From Amia ocellicauda (lineage: Eukaryota; Chordata; Actinopteri; Amiiformes; Amiidae): DNA of 64,000 nucleotides. Below the pieces are notes generated by a model that was not told the origin of the DNA, did no database searches, and worked only from the letters and a program-made list of their open reading frames with translations. The stretch is taken from contig NC_089851.1 of the NCBI RefSeq assembly GCF_036373705.1, positions 60,435,850 through 60,499,849 on the forward strand, written 5' to 3'. Below, piece by piece: positions 46,401-62,400 of the stretch (the first letter of the stretch is position 1; every line of letters starts with the position of its first letter). A program made the translations under genes and the position numbers.

Positions 46401-49079
46401 CTTGCTTGCTATCGCTCCCCCAATGGTCAGTAGCATAGTAGCATAACAGCAGATCACGGACCACTGTCAATCACATGCTTGCCTTGCCGTCCATCCATCT
46501 ATCTATCTATCTATCTATGACTCTTGATATCTAACTCTCTTGCTTGCTATCGCTCCCCCAATGGTCAGTAGCATAGTAGCATAACAGCAGATCACGGACC
46601 ACTGTCAATCAGGTGCTTGCCTTGCCGTCCATCCATCCATCTATCTATCTATCTAGCTAGCTATCTATCTATGACTCTCGATATCTAACTCTCTTGCTTG
46701 CTATCGCTCCCCCAATGGTCAGTAGCATTGTAGCATAACAGCAGATCACGGACCACTGTCAATCAGATGCTTGCCTTGCCGTCCATCCATCCATCCATCT
46801 ATCTATCTATCTATCAATGACTCTCGATATCTAACTCTCTTGCTTGCTATCGCTCCCCCAATGGTCAGTAGCATAGTAGCATAACAGCAGATCACGGACC
46901 ACTGTCAATCAGATGCTTGCCTTGCCGTCCATCCATCTATCTATCTATCTATCTATGACTCTTGATATCTAACTCTCTTGCTTGCTATCGCTCCCCCAAT
47001 GGTCAGTAGCATAGTAGCATAACAGCAGATCACGGACCACTGTCAATCAGATGCTTGCCTTGCCGTCCATCCATCCATCCATGTATCTATGTCTCTTGAT
47101 ATCTAACTCTCTTGCTTGCTATCGCTCCCCCAATGGTCAGTAGCATAGTAGCACAACAGCAAATCAGGGACCACTGTCAATCAGATGCTTGCCTTGCCGT
47201 CCATCCATCCATCTATCTATCTATCTATGACTCTTGATATCTAACTCTCTTGCTTGCTATCGCTCCCCCAATGGTCTGTAGCATTGTAGCATAACAGCAG
47301 ATCACGGACCACTGTCAATCAGATGCTTGCCTTGCCGTCCATCCATCCATCCATCTATCTATCTATCTATCAATGACTCTCGATATCTAACTCTCTTGCT
47401 TGCTATCGCTCCCCCAATGGTCAGAAGCATAGTAGCATAACAGCAGATCACGGACCACTGTCAATCACATGCTTGCCTTGCCGTCCATCCATCTATCTAT
47501 CTATCTATCTATGACTCTTGATATCTAACTCTCTTGCTTGCTATCGCTCCCCCAATGGTCAGTAGCATAGTAGCATAACAGCAGATCACGGACCACTGTC
47601 AATCAGATGCTTGCCTTGCCGTCCATCCATCCATCCATCTATCTATCTATCTATCAATGACTCTCGATATCTAACTCTCTTGCTTGCTATCGCTCCCTCA
47701 ATGGTCAGTAGCATAGTAGCATAACAGCAGATCACGGACCACTGTCAATCAGATGCTTGCCTTGCCGTCCATCCGTCCATCTATCTATCTATCTATCTAT
47801 GACTCTTGATATCTAACTCTCTTGCTTGCTATCGCTCCCCCAATGGTCAGTAGCATTGTAGCATAACAGCAGATTACGGACCACTGTCAATCAGATGCTT
47901 GCCTTGCCGTCCATCCATCCATCTATCTATCTATCTATCTATCTATCTATGACTCTCGATATCTAACTCTCTTGCATGCTATCGCTCCCCCAATGGTCAG
48001 TAGCATAGTAGCATAACAGCAGATCACGGACCACTGTCAATCAGATGCTTGCCTTGCCGTCCATCCGTCTATCTATCTATCTATCTATGACTCTTGATAT
48101 CTAACTCTCTTTCTTGCTATCGCTCCCCCAATGGTCAGTAGCATAGTAGCATAACAGCAGATCACAGACCACTGTCAATCAGATGCTTGCCTTGCCGTCC
48201 ATCCATCCATCTATCTATCTATCTATCTATGACTCTCGATATCTAGCTCTCTTGCTTGCTATCGCTCCCCCAATGCCAGTAGCATAGTAGCATAACAGCA
48301 GATCACGGACCACTGTCAATCAGATGCTTGCCTTGCAGTCCATCCATCCATCCATCTATCTATCTATCTATCAATGACTCTCGATATCTAACTCTCTTGC
48401 TTGCTATCGCTCCCCCAATGGTCAGTAGCATTGTAGCATAACAGCAGATCACGGACCACTGTCAATCAGATGCTTGCCTTGCCGTCCATCCATCCATCTA
48501 TCTATCTATCTATCTATCTATGACTCTCGATATCTAACTCTCTTGCATGCTATCGCTCCCCCAATGGTCAGTAGCATAGTAGCATAACAGCAGATCTCAG
48601 ACCACTGTCAATCAGATGCTTGCCTTGCCGTCCATCCATCCATCCATCTATCTATCTATCTATCAATGACTCTCGATATCTAACTCTCTTGCTTGTTATC
48701 GCTCCCCCAATGGTCAGTAGCATAGTAGCATAACAGCAGATCACGGACCACTGTCAATCAGATGCTTGCCTTGCCGTCCATCCATCCATCCATCTATCTA
48801 TCTATCTATCAATGACTCTCGATATCTAACTCTCTTGCTTGCTATCGCTCCCCCAATGGTCAGTAGCATAGTAGCATAACAGCAGATCACGGACCACTGT
48901 CAATCAGATGCTTGCCTTGCCGTCCATCCATCCATCCATCTATCTATCTATCTATCAATGACTCTCGATATCTAACTCTCTTGCTTGTTATCGCTCCCCC
49001 AATGGTCAGTAGCATAGTAGCATAACAGCAGATCACGGACCACTGTCAATCAGATGCTTGCCTTGCCGTCCATCCATCC
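33479..49079. repeat. Satellite array, middle part without tRNA blocks (about 109 monomers)
   Basis: Begins with the same post-block trio, then runs without another block. Variant monomers recur in ordered groups. CTAGCTAGC hinges occur at about 35400, 37245, 38263, 39117, 40524, 43223, 45240 and 46653. The groups between 39.1-40.6 kb and 41.9-43.3 kb are nearly the same series, showing higher-order duplication. No gene is present; open frames in it follow the 4-bp microsatellite. Confidence 0.95.
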
Positions 49080-50377
49080 ATCCATCTATCTATGTATCTA
49101 TCTGTCTATGACTCTCGATATCTAACTCTCTTGCTTGCTATCGCTCCCCCAATGGTCAGTAGCATAGTAGCATAACAGCAGATCACGGACCACTGTCAAT
49201 CAGATGCTTGCCTTGCCGTCCATCCTTCTATCTATCTATCTATCTATGACTCTTGATATCTAACTCTCTTGCTTGCTATCGCTCCCCCAATGGTCAGTAG
49301 CATCGTAGCATAACAGCACATCACGGACCACTGTCAATCAGATGCTTGCCTTGCCGTCCATCCATCCATCCATCTATCTATCTATCTATCAATGACTCTC
49401 GATATCTAACTCTCTTGCTTGCTATCGCTCCCCCAATGGTCAGTAGCATAGTAGCATAACAGCAGATCACGGACCACTGTCAATCAGATGCTTGCCTTGC
49501 CGTCCATCCATCCATCCATCCATCTATCTATCTATCTATCAATGACTCTTGATATCTAACTCTCTTGCTTGCTATCGCTCCCCCAATGGTCAGTAGCATT
49601 GTAGCATAACAGCAGATCACGGACCACTGTCAATCAGATGCTTGCCTTGCCGTCCATCCATCCATCTATCTATCTATCTATCTATCTATGACTCTCGATA
49701 TCTAACTCTCTTGCATGCTATCGCTCCCCCAATGGTCAGTAGCATAGTAGCATAACAGCAGATCACGGACCACTGTCAATCAGATGCTTGCCTTGCCGTC
49801 CATCCATCCATCTATCTATCTATCTATCGATGACTCTTGATATCTAACTCTCTTGCTTGCTATCGCTCCCCCAATGGTCAGTAGCATAGTAGCATAACAG
49901 CTGATCACGGACCACTGTCAATCAGATGCTTGCCTTGCCGTCCATCCGTCCATCTATCTATCTATCTATCTATGACTCTTGATATCTAACTCTCTTGCTT
50001 GCTATCGCTCCCCCAATGGTCAGTAGCATTGTAGCATAACAGCAGATTACGGACCACTGTCAATCAGATGCTTGCCTTGCCGTCCATCCATCCATCTATC
50101 TATCTATCTATCTATCTATGACTCTCGATATCTAACTCTCTTGCATGCAATCGCTCCCCCAATGGTCAGTAGCATAGTAGCATAACAGCAGATCACGGAC
50201 CACTGTCAATCAGATGCTTGCCTTGCCGTCCATCCATCTATCTATCTATCTATCTATGACTCTTGATATCTAACTCTCTTGCTTGCTATCGCTCCCCCAA
50301 TGGTCAGTAGCATAGTAGCATAACAGCAGATCACGGACCACTGTCAATCAGGTGCTTGCCTTGCCGTCCATCCATCC

Positions 50378-50411
<34 letters not shown>

Positions 50412-53400
50412 GACTCTCGATATCTAACTCTCTTGCATGCTATCGCTCCCCCAATGGTCAGTAGCATAGTAGCATAACAGCAGATCACGGACCACTGTCA
50501 ATCAGATGCTTGCCTTGCCGTCCATCCGTCTATCTATCTATCTATCTATCTATCAATGACTCTCGATATCTAACTCTCTTGCTTGCTATCGCTCCCCCAA
50601 TGGTCAGTAGCATAGTAGCATAACAGCAGATCACGGACCACTGTCAATCAGATGCTTGCCTTGCCGTCCATCCATCCATCCATCTATCTATCTATCTATC
50701 AATGACTCTCGATATCTAACTCTCTTGCTTGCTATCGCTCCCCCAATGGTCAGTAGCATAGTAGCATAACAGCAGATCACGGACCACTGTCAATCAGATG
50801 CTTGCCTTGCCGTCCATCCATCCATCCATCTATCTATCTATCTATCAATGACTCTCGATATCTAACTCTCTTGCTTGTTATCGCTCCCCCAATGGTCAGT
50901 AGCGTAGTAGCATAACAGCAGATCACGGACCACTGTCAATCAGATGCTTGCCTTGCCGTCCATCCTTCTATCTATCTATCTATCTATGACTCTTGATATC
51001 TAACTCTCTTGCTTGCTATCGCTCCCCCAATGGTCAGTAGCATCGTAGCATAACAGTACATCACGGACCACTGTCAATCAGATGCTTGCCTTGCCGTCCA
51101 TCCATCCATCCATCTATCTATCTATCTATCAATGACTCTCGATATCTAACTCTCTTGCTTGCTATCGCTCCCCCAATGGTCAGTAGCATAGTAGCATAAC
51201 AGCAGATTACGGACCACTGTCAATCAGATGCTTGCCTTGCCGTCCATCCATCCATCCATCCATCTATCTATCTATCTATCAATGACTCTTGATATCTAAC
51301 TCTCTTGCTTGCTATCGCTCCCCCAATGGTCAGTAGCATTGTAGCATAACAGCAGATCACGGACCACTGTCAATCAGATGCTTGCCTTGCCGTCCATCCA
51401 TCCATCTATCTATCTATCTATCTATCTATGACTCTCGATATCTAACTCTCTTGCATGCTATCGCTCCCCCAATGGTCAGTAGCATAGTAGCATAACAGCA
51501 GATCACGGACCACTGTCAATCAGATGCTTGCCTTGCCGTCCATCCATCCATCTATCTATCTATCTATCGATGACTCTTGATATCTAACTCTCTTGCTTGC
51601 TATCGCTCCCCCAATGGTCAGTAGCATAGTAGCATAACAGCTGATCACGGACCACTGTCAATCAGATGCTTGCCTTGCCGTCCATCCGTCCATCTATCTA
51701 TCTATCTATCTATGACTCTTGATATCTAACTCTCTTGCTTGCTATCGCTCCCCCAATGGTCAGTAGCATTGTAGCATAACAGCAGATTACGGACCACTGT
51801 CAATCAGATGCTTGCCTTGCCGTCCATCCATCCATCTATCTATCTATCTATCTATCTATGACTCTCGATATCTAACTCTCTTGCATGCTATCGCTCCCCC
51901 AATGGTCAGTAGCATAGTAGCATAACAGCAGATCACGGACCACTGTCAATCAGATGCTTGCCTTGCCGTCCATCCATCTATCTATCTATCTATCTATGAC
52001 TCTTGATATCTAACTCTCTTGCTTGCTATCGCTCCCCCAATGGTCAGTAGCATTGTAGCATAACAGCAGATTACGGACCACTGTCAATCAGATGCTTGCC
52101 TTGCCGTCCATCCATCCATCTATCTATCTATCTATCTATCTATGACTCTCGATATCTAACTCTCTTGCATACTATCGCTCCCCCAATGGTCAGTAGCATA
52201 GTAGCATAACAGCAGATCACGGACCACTGTCAATCAGATGCTTGCCTTGCCGTCCATCCATCTATCTATCTATCTATCTATCTATGACTCTTGATATCTA
52301 ACTCTCTTTCTTGCTATCGCTCCCCCAATGGTCAGTAGCATAGTAGCATAACAGCAGATAACAGACCACTGTCAATCAGATGCTTGCCTTGCCGTCCATC
52401 CATCCATCTATCTATCTATCTATCTATGACTCTCGATATCTAACTCTCTTGCTTGCTATCGCTCCCCCAATGCCAGTAGCATAGTAGCATAACAGCAGAT
52501 CACGGACCACTGTCAATCAGATGCTTGCCTTGCAGTCCATCCATCCATCCATCTATCTATCTATCTATCAATGACTCTCGATATCTAACTCTCTTGCTTG
52601 CTATCGCTCCCCCAATGGTCAGTAGCATTGTAGCATAACAGCAGATCACGGACCACTGTCAATCAGATGCTTGCCTTGCCGTCCATCCATCCATCTATCT
52701 ATCTATCTATCTATCTATGACTCTCGATATCTAACTCTCTTGCATGCTATCGCTCCCCCAATGGTCAGTAGCATAGTAGCATAACAGCAGATCACGGACC
52801 ACTGTCAATCAGATGCTTGCCTTGCCGTCCATCCATCCATCCATCTATCTATCTATCTATCTATGACTCTCGATATCTAACTCTCTTGCATACTATCGCT
52901 CCCCCAATGGTCAGTAGCATAGTAGCATAACAGCAGATCACGGACCACTGTCAATCAGATGCTTGCCTTGCCGTCCATCCATCTATCTATCTATCTATCT
53001 ATGACTCTTGATATCTAACTCTCTTTCTTGCTATCGCTCCCCCAATGGTCAGTAGCATAGTAGCATAACAGCAGATCACGGACCACTGTCAATGAGATGC
53101 TTGCCTTGCCGTCCATCCATCCATCCATCTATCTATCTATCTATCAATGACTCTCGATATCTAACTCTCTTGCTTGTTATCGCTCCCCCAATGGTCAGTA
53201 GCATAGTAGCATAACAGCAGATCACGGACCACTGTCAATCAGATGCTTGCCTTGCCGTCCATCCTTCTATCTATCTATCTATCTATGACTCTTGATATCT
53301 AACTCTCTTGCTTGCTATCGCTCCCCCAATGGTCAGTAGCATCGTAGCATAACAGCACATCACGGACCACTGTCAATCAGATGCTTGCCTTGCCGTCCAT

Positions 53401-56400
53401 CCATCCATCCATCTATCTATCTATCTATCAATGACTCTCGATATCTAACTCTCTTGCTTGCTATCGCTCCCCCAATGGTCAGTAGCATAGTAGCATAACA
53501 GCAGATCACGGACCACTGTCAATCAGATGCTTGCCTTGCCGTCCATCCATCCATCCATCTATCTATCTATCTATCAATGACTCTTGATATCTAACTCTCT
53601 TGCTTGCTATCGCTCCCCCAATGGTCAGTAGCATTGTAGCATAACAGCAGATCACGGACCACTGTCAATCAGATGCTTGCCTTGCCGTCCATCCATCCAT
53701 CTATCTATCTATCTATCTATCTATGACTCTCGATATCTAACTCTCTTGCATGCTATCGCTCCCCCAATGGTCAGTAGCATAGTAGCATAACAGCAGATCA
53801 CGGACCACTGTCAATCAGATGCTTGCCTTGCCGTCCATCCATCCATCTATCTATCTATCTATCGATGACTCTTGATATCTAACTCTCTTGCTTGCTATCG
53901 CTCCCCCAATGGTCAGTAGCATAGTAGCATAACAGCTGATCACGGACCACTGTCAATCAGATGCTTGCCTTGCCGTCCATCCGTCCATCTATCTATCTAT
54001 CTATCTATGACTCTTGATATCTAACTCTCTTGCTTGCTATCGCTCCCCCAATGGTCAGTAGCATTGTAGCATAACAGCAGATTACGGACCACTGTCAATC
54101 AGATGCTTGCCTTGCCGTCCATCCATCCATCTATCTATCTATCTATCTATCTATGACTCTCGATATCTAACTCTCTTGCATGCTATCGCTCCCCCAATGG
54201 TCAGTAGCATAGTAGCATAACAGCAGATCACGGACCACTGTCAATCAGATGCTTGCCTTGCCGTCCATCCATCTATCTATCTATCTATCTATGACTCTTG
54301 ATATCTAACTCTCTTGCTTGCTATCGCTCCCCCAATGGTCAGTAGCATTGTAGCATAACAGCAGATTACGGACCACTGTCAATCAGATGCTTGCCTTGCC
54401 GTCCATCCATCCATCTATCTATCTATCTATCTATCTATCTATGACTCTCGATATCTAACTCTCTTGCATACTATCGCTCCCCCAATGGTCAGTAGCATAG
54501 TTGCATAACAGCAGATCACGGACCACTGTCAATCAGATGCTTGCCTTGCCGTCCATCCATCTATCTATCTATCTATCTATGACTCTTGATATCTAACTCT
54601 CTTTCTTGCTATCGCTCCCCCAATGGTCAGTAGCATAGTAGCATAACAGCAGATCACAGACCACTGTCAATCAGATGCTTGCCTTGCCGTCCATCCATCC
54701 ATCTATCTATCTATCTATCTATGACTCTCGATATCTAACTCTCTTGCTTGCTATCGCTCCCCCAATGCCAGTAGCATAGTAGCATAACAGCAGATCACGG
54801 ACCACTGTCAATCAGATGCTTGCCTTGCAGTCCATCCATCCATGCATCTATCTATCTATCTATCAATGACTCTCGATATCTAACTCTCTTGCTTGCTATC
54901 GCTCCCCCAATGGTCAGTAGCATTGTAGCATAACAGCAGATCACGGACCACTGTCAATCAGATGCTTGCCTTGCCGTCCATCCATCCATCTATCTATCTA
55001 TCTATCTATCTATGACTCTCGATATCTATCTCTCTTGCATGCTATCGCTCCCCCAATGGTCAGTAGCATAGTAGCATAACAGCAGATCACGGACCACTGT
55101 CAATCAGATGCTTGCCTTGCCGTCCATCCATCCATCCATCTATCTATCTATCTATCAATGACTCTCGATATCTAACTCTCTTGCTTGCTATCGCTCCCCC
55201 AATGGTCAGTAGCATAGTAGCATAACAGCAGATCACGGACCACTGTCAATCAGATGCTTGCCTTGCCGTCCATCCATCCATCCATCTATCTATCTATCTA
55301 TCAATGACTCTCGATATCTAACTCTCTTGCTTGCTATCGCTCCCCCAATGGTCAGTAGCATAGTAGCATAACAGCAGATCACGGACCACTGTCAATCAGA
55401 TGCTTGCCTTGCCGTCCATCCATCCATCCATCTATCTATCTATCTATCAATGACTCTCGATATCTAACTCTCTTGCTTGTTATCGCTCCCCCAATGGTCA
55501 GTAGCATAGTAGCATAACAGCAGATCACGGACCACTGTCAATCAGATGCTTGCCTTGCCGTCCATCCTTCTATCTATCTATCTATCTATGACTCTTGATA
55601 TCTAACTCTCTTGCTTGCTATCGCTCCCCCAATGGTCAGTAGCATCGTAGCATAACATCACATCACGGACCACTGTCAATCAGATGCTTGCCTTGCCGTC
55701 CATCCATCCATCCATCTATCTATCTATCTATCAATGACTCTCGATATCTAACTCTCTTGCTTGCTATCGCTCCCCCAATGGTCAGTAGCATAGTAGCATA
55801 ACAGCAGATCACGGACCACTGTCAATCAGATGCTTGCCTTGCCGTCCATCCATCCATCCATCTATCTATCTATCTATCAATGACTCTTGATATCTAACTC
55901 TCTTGCTTGCTATCGCTCCCCCAATGGTCAGTAGCATTGTAGCATAACAGCAGATCACGGACCACTGTCAATCAGATGCTTGCCTTGCCGTCCATCCATC
56001 CATCTATCTATCTATCTATCTATCTATGACTCTCGATATCTAACTCTCTTGCATGCTATCGCTCCCCCAATGGTCAGTAGCATAGTAGCATAACAGCAGA
56101 TCACGGACCACTGTCAATCAGATGCTTGCCTTGCCGTCCATCCATCCATCTATCTATCTATCTATCGATGACTCTTGATATCTAACTCTCTTGCTTGCTA
56201 TCGCTCCCCCAATGGTCAGTAGCATAGTAGCATAACAGCTGATCACGGACCACTGTCAATCAGATGCTTGCCTTGCCGTCCATCCATCCATCTATCTATC
56301 TATCTATCGATGACTCTTGATATCTAACTCTCTTGCTTGCTATCGCTCCCCCAATGGTCAGTAGCATAGTAGCATAACAGCTGATCACGGACCACTGTCA

Positions 56401-59400
56401 ATCAGATGCTTGCCTTGCCGTCCATCCGTCCATCTATCTATCTATCTATCTATGACTCTTGATATCTAACTCTCTTGCTTGCTATCGCTCCCCCAATGGT
56501 CAGTAGCATTGTAGCATAACAGCAGATTACGGACCACTGTCAATCAGATGCTTGCCTTGCCGTCCATCCATCCATCTATCTATCTATCTATCTATCTATG
56601 ACTCTCGATATCTAACTCTCTTGCATGCTATCGCTCCCCCAATGGTCAGTAGCATAGTAGCATAACAGCAGATCACGGACCACTGTCAATCAGATGCTTG
56701 CCTTGCCGTCCATCCATCTATCTATCTATCTATCTATGACTCTTGATATCTAACTCTCTTGCTTGCTATCGCTCCCCCAATGGTCAGTAGCATTGTAGCA
56801 TAACAGCAGATTACGGACCACTGTCAATCAGATGCTTGCCTTGCCTTCCATCCATCCATCTATCTATCTATCTATCTATCTATGACTCTCGATATCTAAC
56901 TCTCTTGCATACTATCGCTCCCCCAATGGTCAGTAGCATAGTAGCATAACAGCAGATCACGGACAACTGTCAATCAGATGCTTGCCTTGCCGTCCATCCA
57001 TCTATCTATCTATCTATCTATGACTCTTGATATCTAACTCTCATTCTTGCTATCGCTCCCCCAATGGTCAGTAGCATAGTAGCATAACAGCAGATCACAG
57101 ACCACTGTCAATCAGATGCTTGCCTTGCCGTCCATCCATCCATCTATCTATCTATCTATCTATGACTCTCGATATCTAACTCTCTTGCTTGCTATCGCTC
57201 CCCCAATGGTCAGTAGCATTGTAGCATAACAGCAGATCACGGACCACTGTCAATCAGATGCTTGCCTTGCCGTCCATCCATCCATCTATCTATCTATCTA
57301 TCTATCTATGACTCTCGATATCTAACTCTCTTGCATGCTATCGCTCCCCCAATGGTCAGTAGCATAGTAGCATAACAGCAGATCACGGACCACTGTCAAT
57401 CAGATGCTTGCCTTGCCGTCCATCCATCCATCCATCTATCTATCTATCTATCAATGACTCTCGATATCTAACTCTCTTGCTTGCTATCGCTCCCCCAATG
57501 GTCAGTAGCATAGTAGCATAACAGCAGATCACGGACCACTGTCAATCAGATGCTTGCCTTGCCGTCCATCCATCCATCCATCTATCTATCTATCTATCAA
57601 TGACTCTCGATATCTAACTCTCTTGCTTGTTATCGCTCCCCCAATGGTCAGTAGCATAGTAGCATAACAGCAGATCACGGACCACTGTCAATCAGATGCT
57701 TGCCTTGCCGTCCATCCTTCTATCTATCTATCTATCTATGACTCTTGATATCTAACTCTCTTGCTTGCTATCGCTCCCCCAATGGTCAGTAGCATCGTAG
57801 CATAACATCACATCACGGACCACTGTCAATCAGATGCTTGCCTTGCCGTCCATCCATCCATCCATCTATCTATCTATCTATCAATGACTCTCGATATCTA
57901 ACTCTCTTGCTTGCTATCGCTCCCCCAATGGTCAGTAGCATAGTAGCATAACAGCAGATCACGGACCACTGTCAATCAGATGCTTGCCTTGCCGTCCATC
58001 CATCCATCCATCTATCTATCTATCTATCAATGACTCTTGATATCTAACTCTCTTGCTTGCTATCGCTCCCCCAATGGTCAGTAGCATTGTAGCATAACAG
58101 CAGATCACGGACCACTGTCAATCAGATGCTTGCCTTGCCGTCCATCCATCCATCTATCTATCTATCTATCTATCTATGACTCTCGATATCTAACTCTCTT
58201 GCATGTTATCGCTCCCCCAATGGTCAGTAGCATAGTAGCATAACAGCAGATCACGGACCACTGTCAATCAGATGCTTGCCTTGCCGTCCATCCATCCATC
58301 TATCTATCTATCTATCGATGACTCTTGATATCTAACTCTCTTGCTTGCTATCGCTCCCCCAATGGTCAGTAGCATAGTAGCATAACAGCTGATCACGGAC
58401 CACTGTCAATCAGATGCTTGCCTTGCCGTCCATCCGTCCATCTATCTATCTATCTATCTATGACTCTTGATATCTAACTCTCTTGCTTGCTATCGCTCCC
58501 CCAATGGTCAGTAGCATTGTAGCATAACAGCAGATTACGGACCACTGTCAATCAGATGCTTGCCTTGCCGTCCATCCATCCATCTATCTATCTATCTATC
58601 TATCTATGACTCTCGATATCTAACTCTCTTGCATGCTATCGCTCCCCCAATGGTCAGTAGCATAGTAGCATAACAGCAGATCACGGACCACTGTCAATCA
58701 GATGCTTGCCTTGCCGTCCATCCATCTATCTATCTATCTATCTATGACTCTTGATATCTAACTCTCTTGCTTGCTATCGCTCCCCCAATGGTCAGTAGCA
58801 TTGTAGCATAACAGCAGATTACGGACCACTGTCAATCAGATGCTTGCCTTGCCGTCCATCCATCCATCTATCTATCTATCTATCTATCAATGACTCTCGA
58901 TATCTAACTCTCTTGCATACTATCGCTCCCCCAATGGTCAGTAGCATAGTAGCATAACAGCAGATCACGGACCACTGTCAATCAGATGCTTGCCTTGCCG
59001 TCCATCCATCTATCTATCTATCTATCTATGACTCTTGATATCTAACTCTCTTTCTTGCTATCGCTCCCCCAATGGTCAGTAGCATAGTAGCATAACAGCA
59101 GATCACAGACCACTGTCAATCAGATGCTTGCCTTGCCGTCCATCCATCCATCTATCTATCTATCTATCTATGACTCTCGATATCTAACTCTCTTGCTTGC
59201 TATCGCTCCCCCAATGCCAGTAGCATAGTAGCATAACAGCAGATCACGGACCACTGTCAATCAGATGCTTGCCTTGCAGTCCATCCATCCATCCATCTAT
59301 CTATCTATCTATCAATGACTCTCGATATCTAACTCTCTTGCTTGCTATCGCTCCCCCAATGGTCAGTAGCATAGTAGCATAACAGCAGATCACGGACCAC

Positions 59401-62400
59401 TGTCAATCATATGCTTGCCTTGCCGTCCATCCATCCATCTATCTATCTATCTATCTATGACTCTTGATATCTAACTCTCTTGCTTGATATTGCTCCCCCA
59501 ATGGTCAGTAGCATAGTAGCATAACAGCAGATCACGGACCACTGTCAATCAGATGCTTGCCTTGCCGTCCATCCATCCATCTATCTATCTATCTATCTAT
59601 CTATGACTCTTGATATCTAACTCTCTTGCTTGCTATCGCTCCCCCAATGGTCAGTAGCATTGTAGCATAACAGCAGATCACGGACCACTGTCAATCAGAT
59701 GCTTGCCTTGCCGTCCATCCATCCATCTATCTATCTATCTATCTATGACTCTCGATATCTAACTCTCTTGCTTGCTATCACTCCCCCAATGCCAGTAGCA
59801 TAGTAGCATAACAGCAGATCACGGACCACTTTCAATCAGATGCTTGCCTTGCCGTCCATCCATCCATCCATCTATCTATCTATCTATCAATGACTCTCGA
59901 TATCTAACTCTCTTGCTTGCTATCGCTCCCCCAATGGTCAGTAGCATAGTAGCATAACAGCAGATCACGGACCACTGTAAATCAGATGCTTGACTTGCCG
60001 TCCATCCATCTATCTATCTATCTATCTATCTATGACTCTTGATATCTAACTCTCTTGCTTGCTATCGCTCCCCCAATGGTCAGTAGCATAGTAGCATAAC
60101 AGCAGATCACGGACCACTGTCAATCAGAAGCTTGCCTTGCCGTCCATCCATCCATCTATCTATCATTCTATCTATGACTCTTGATATCTAACTATCTTGC
60201 TTGCTATCGCTCCCCCAATGGTCAGTAGCATTGTAGCATAACAGCAGATCACGGACCACTGTCAATCAGATGCTTGCCTTGCCGTCCATCCATCCATCTA
60301 TCTATCTATCTATGACTCTCGATATCTAACTCTCTTGCTTGCTATCGCTCCCCCAATGGTCAGTAGCATAGTAGCATAACAGCAGATCACGGACCACTGT
60401 CAATCAGATGCTTGCCTTGCCGTCCATCCATCCATCCATCTATCTATCTATCTATCAATGACTCTCGATATCTAACTCTCTTGCTTGCTATCGCTCCCCC
60501 AATGGTCAGTAGCATAGTAGCATAACAGCAGATCACGGACCACTGTCAATCAGATGCTTGCCTTGCCGTCCATCCATCCATCTATCTATCTATCTATCTA
60601 TCTATGACTCTCGATATCTAACTCTCTTGCTTGCTATCACTCCCCCAATGCCAGTAGCATAGTAGCATAACAGCAGATCACGGACCACTGTCAATCAGAT
60701 GCTTGCCTTGCCGTCCATCCATCCATCCATCTATCTATCTATCAATCAATGACTCTCGATATCTAACTCTCTTGCTTGCTATCACTCCCCCAATGCCAGT
60801 AGCATATTAGCATAACAGCAGATCACGGGCCACTGTCAATCAGATGCTTGCCTTGCCGTCCATCCATCCATCCATCTATCTATCTATCTATCAATGACTC
60901 TCGATATCTAACTCTCTTGCTTGCTATCGCTCCCCCAATGGTCAGTAGCATAGTAGCATAACAGCAGATCACGGACCACTGTCAATCAGATGCTTGCCTT
61001 GCCGTCCATCCATCTATCTATCTATCTATCTATGACTCTTGATATCTAACTCTCTTGCTTGCTATCGCTCCCCCAATGGTCAGTAGCATAGTAGCATAAC
61101 AGCAGATCACGGACCACTGTCAATCAGATGCTTGCCTTGCCGTCCATCCATCCGTCTATCTATCTATCTATGACTCTCGATATCTAACTCTCTTGCTTGC
61201 TATCGCTCCCCCAATGGTCAGTAGCATAGTAGCATAACAGCAGATCACGGACCACTGTCAATCAGATGCTTGCCTTGCCGTCCATCCATCCATCCATCTA
61301 TCTATCTATCTATCAATGACTCTCGATATCTAACTCTCTTGCTTGCTATCGCTCCCCCAATGGTCAGTAGCATAGTAGCATAACAGCAGATCACGGACCA
61401 CTGTCAATCAGATGCTTGCCTTGCCGTCCATCCATCCATCTATCTATCTATCTATCTATGACTCTTGATATCTAACTCTCTTGCTTGCTATCGCTCCCCC
61501 AATGGTCAGTAGCATCGTAGCTTAACAGCAGATCACGGACCACTGTCAATCAGATGCTTGCCTTGCCGTCCATCCATCCATCTATCTATCTATCTATCTA
61601 CGACTCTCGATATCTAACTCTCTTGCTTGCTATCACTCCCCCAATGCCAGTAGCATAGTAGCATAACAGCAGATCACGGACCACGGTCAATCAGATGCTT
61701 GCCTTGCCGTCCATCCATCTATCTATCTATCTATCTATGACTCTTGATATCTAACTCTCTTGCTTGCTATCGCTCCCCCAATTGTCAGTAGCATAGTAGC
61801 ATAACAGCAGATCACGGACCACTGTCAATCAGATGCTTGCCTTGCCGTCCATCCATCCATCTATCTATCTATCTATCTATGACTCTTGATATCTAACTCT
61901 CTTGCTTGCTATCGCTCCCCCAATGGTCAGTAGCATAGTAGCATAACAGCAGATCACGGACCACTGTCAATCAGATGCTTGCCTTGCCGTCCATCCATCC
62001 ATCTATTTTCTATCTATCTATGACTCTTGATATCTAACTCTCTTGCTTGCTATCGCTCCCCCAATGGTCAGTAGCATAGTAGCATAACAGCAGGTCACGG
62101 ACCACTGTCAATCAGATGCTTGCCTTGCCGTCCATCCATCCATCTATCTATCTATCTATCTATGACTCTTGATATCTAACTCTCTTGCTTGCTATCGCTC
62201 CCCCAATGGTCAGTAGCATTGTAGCATAACAGCAGATCACGGACCACTGTCAATCAGATGCTTGCCTTGCCGTCCATCCATCCATCTACCTATCTATCTA
62301 TCTATGACTCTCGATATCTAACTCTCTTGCTTGCTATCGCTCCCACAATGGTCAGTAGCATAGTAGCATAACAGCAGATCACGGACCACTGTCAATCAGA

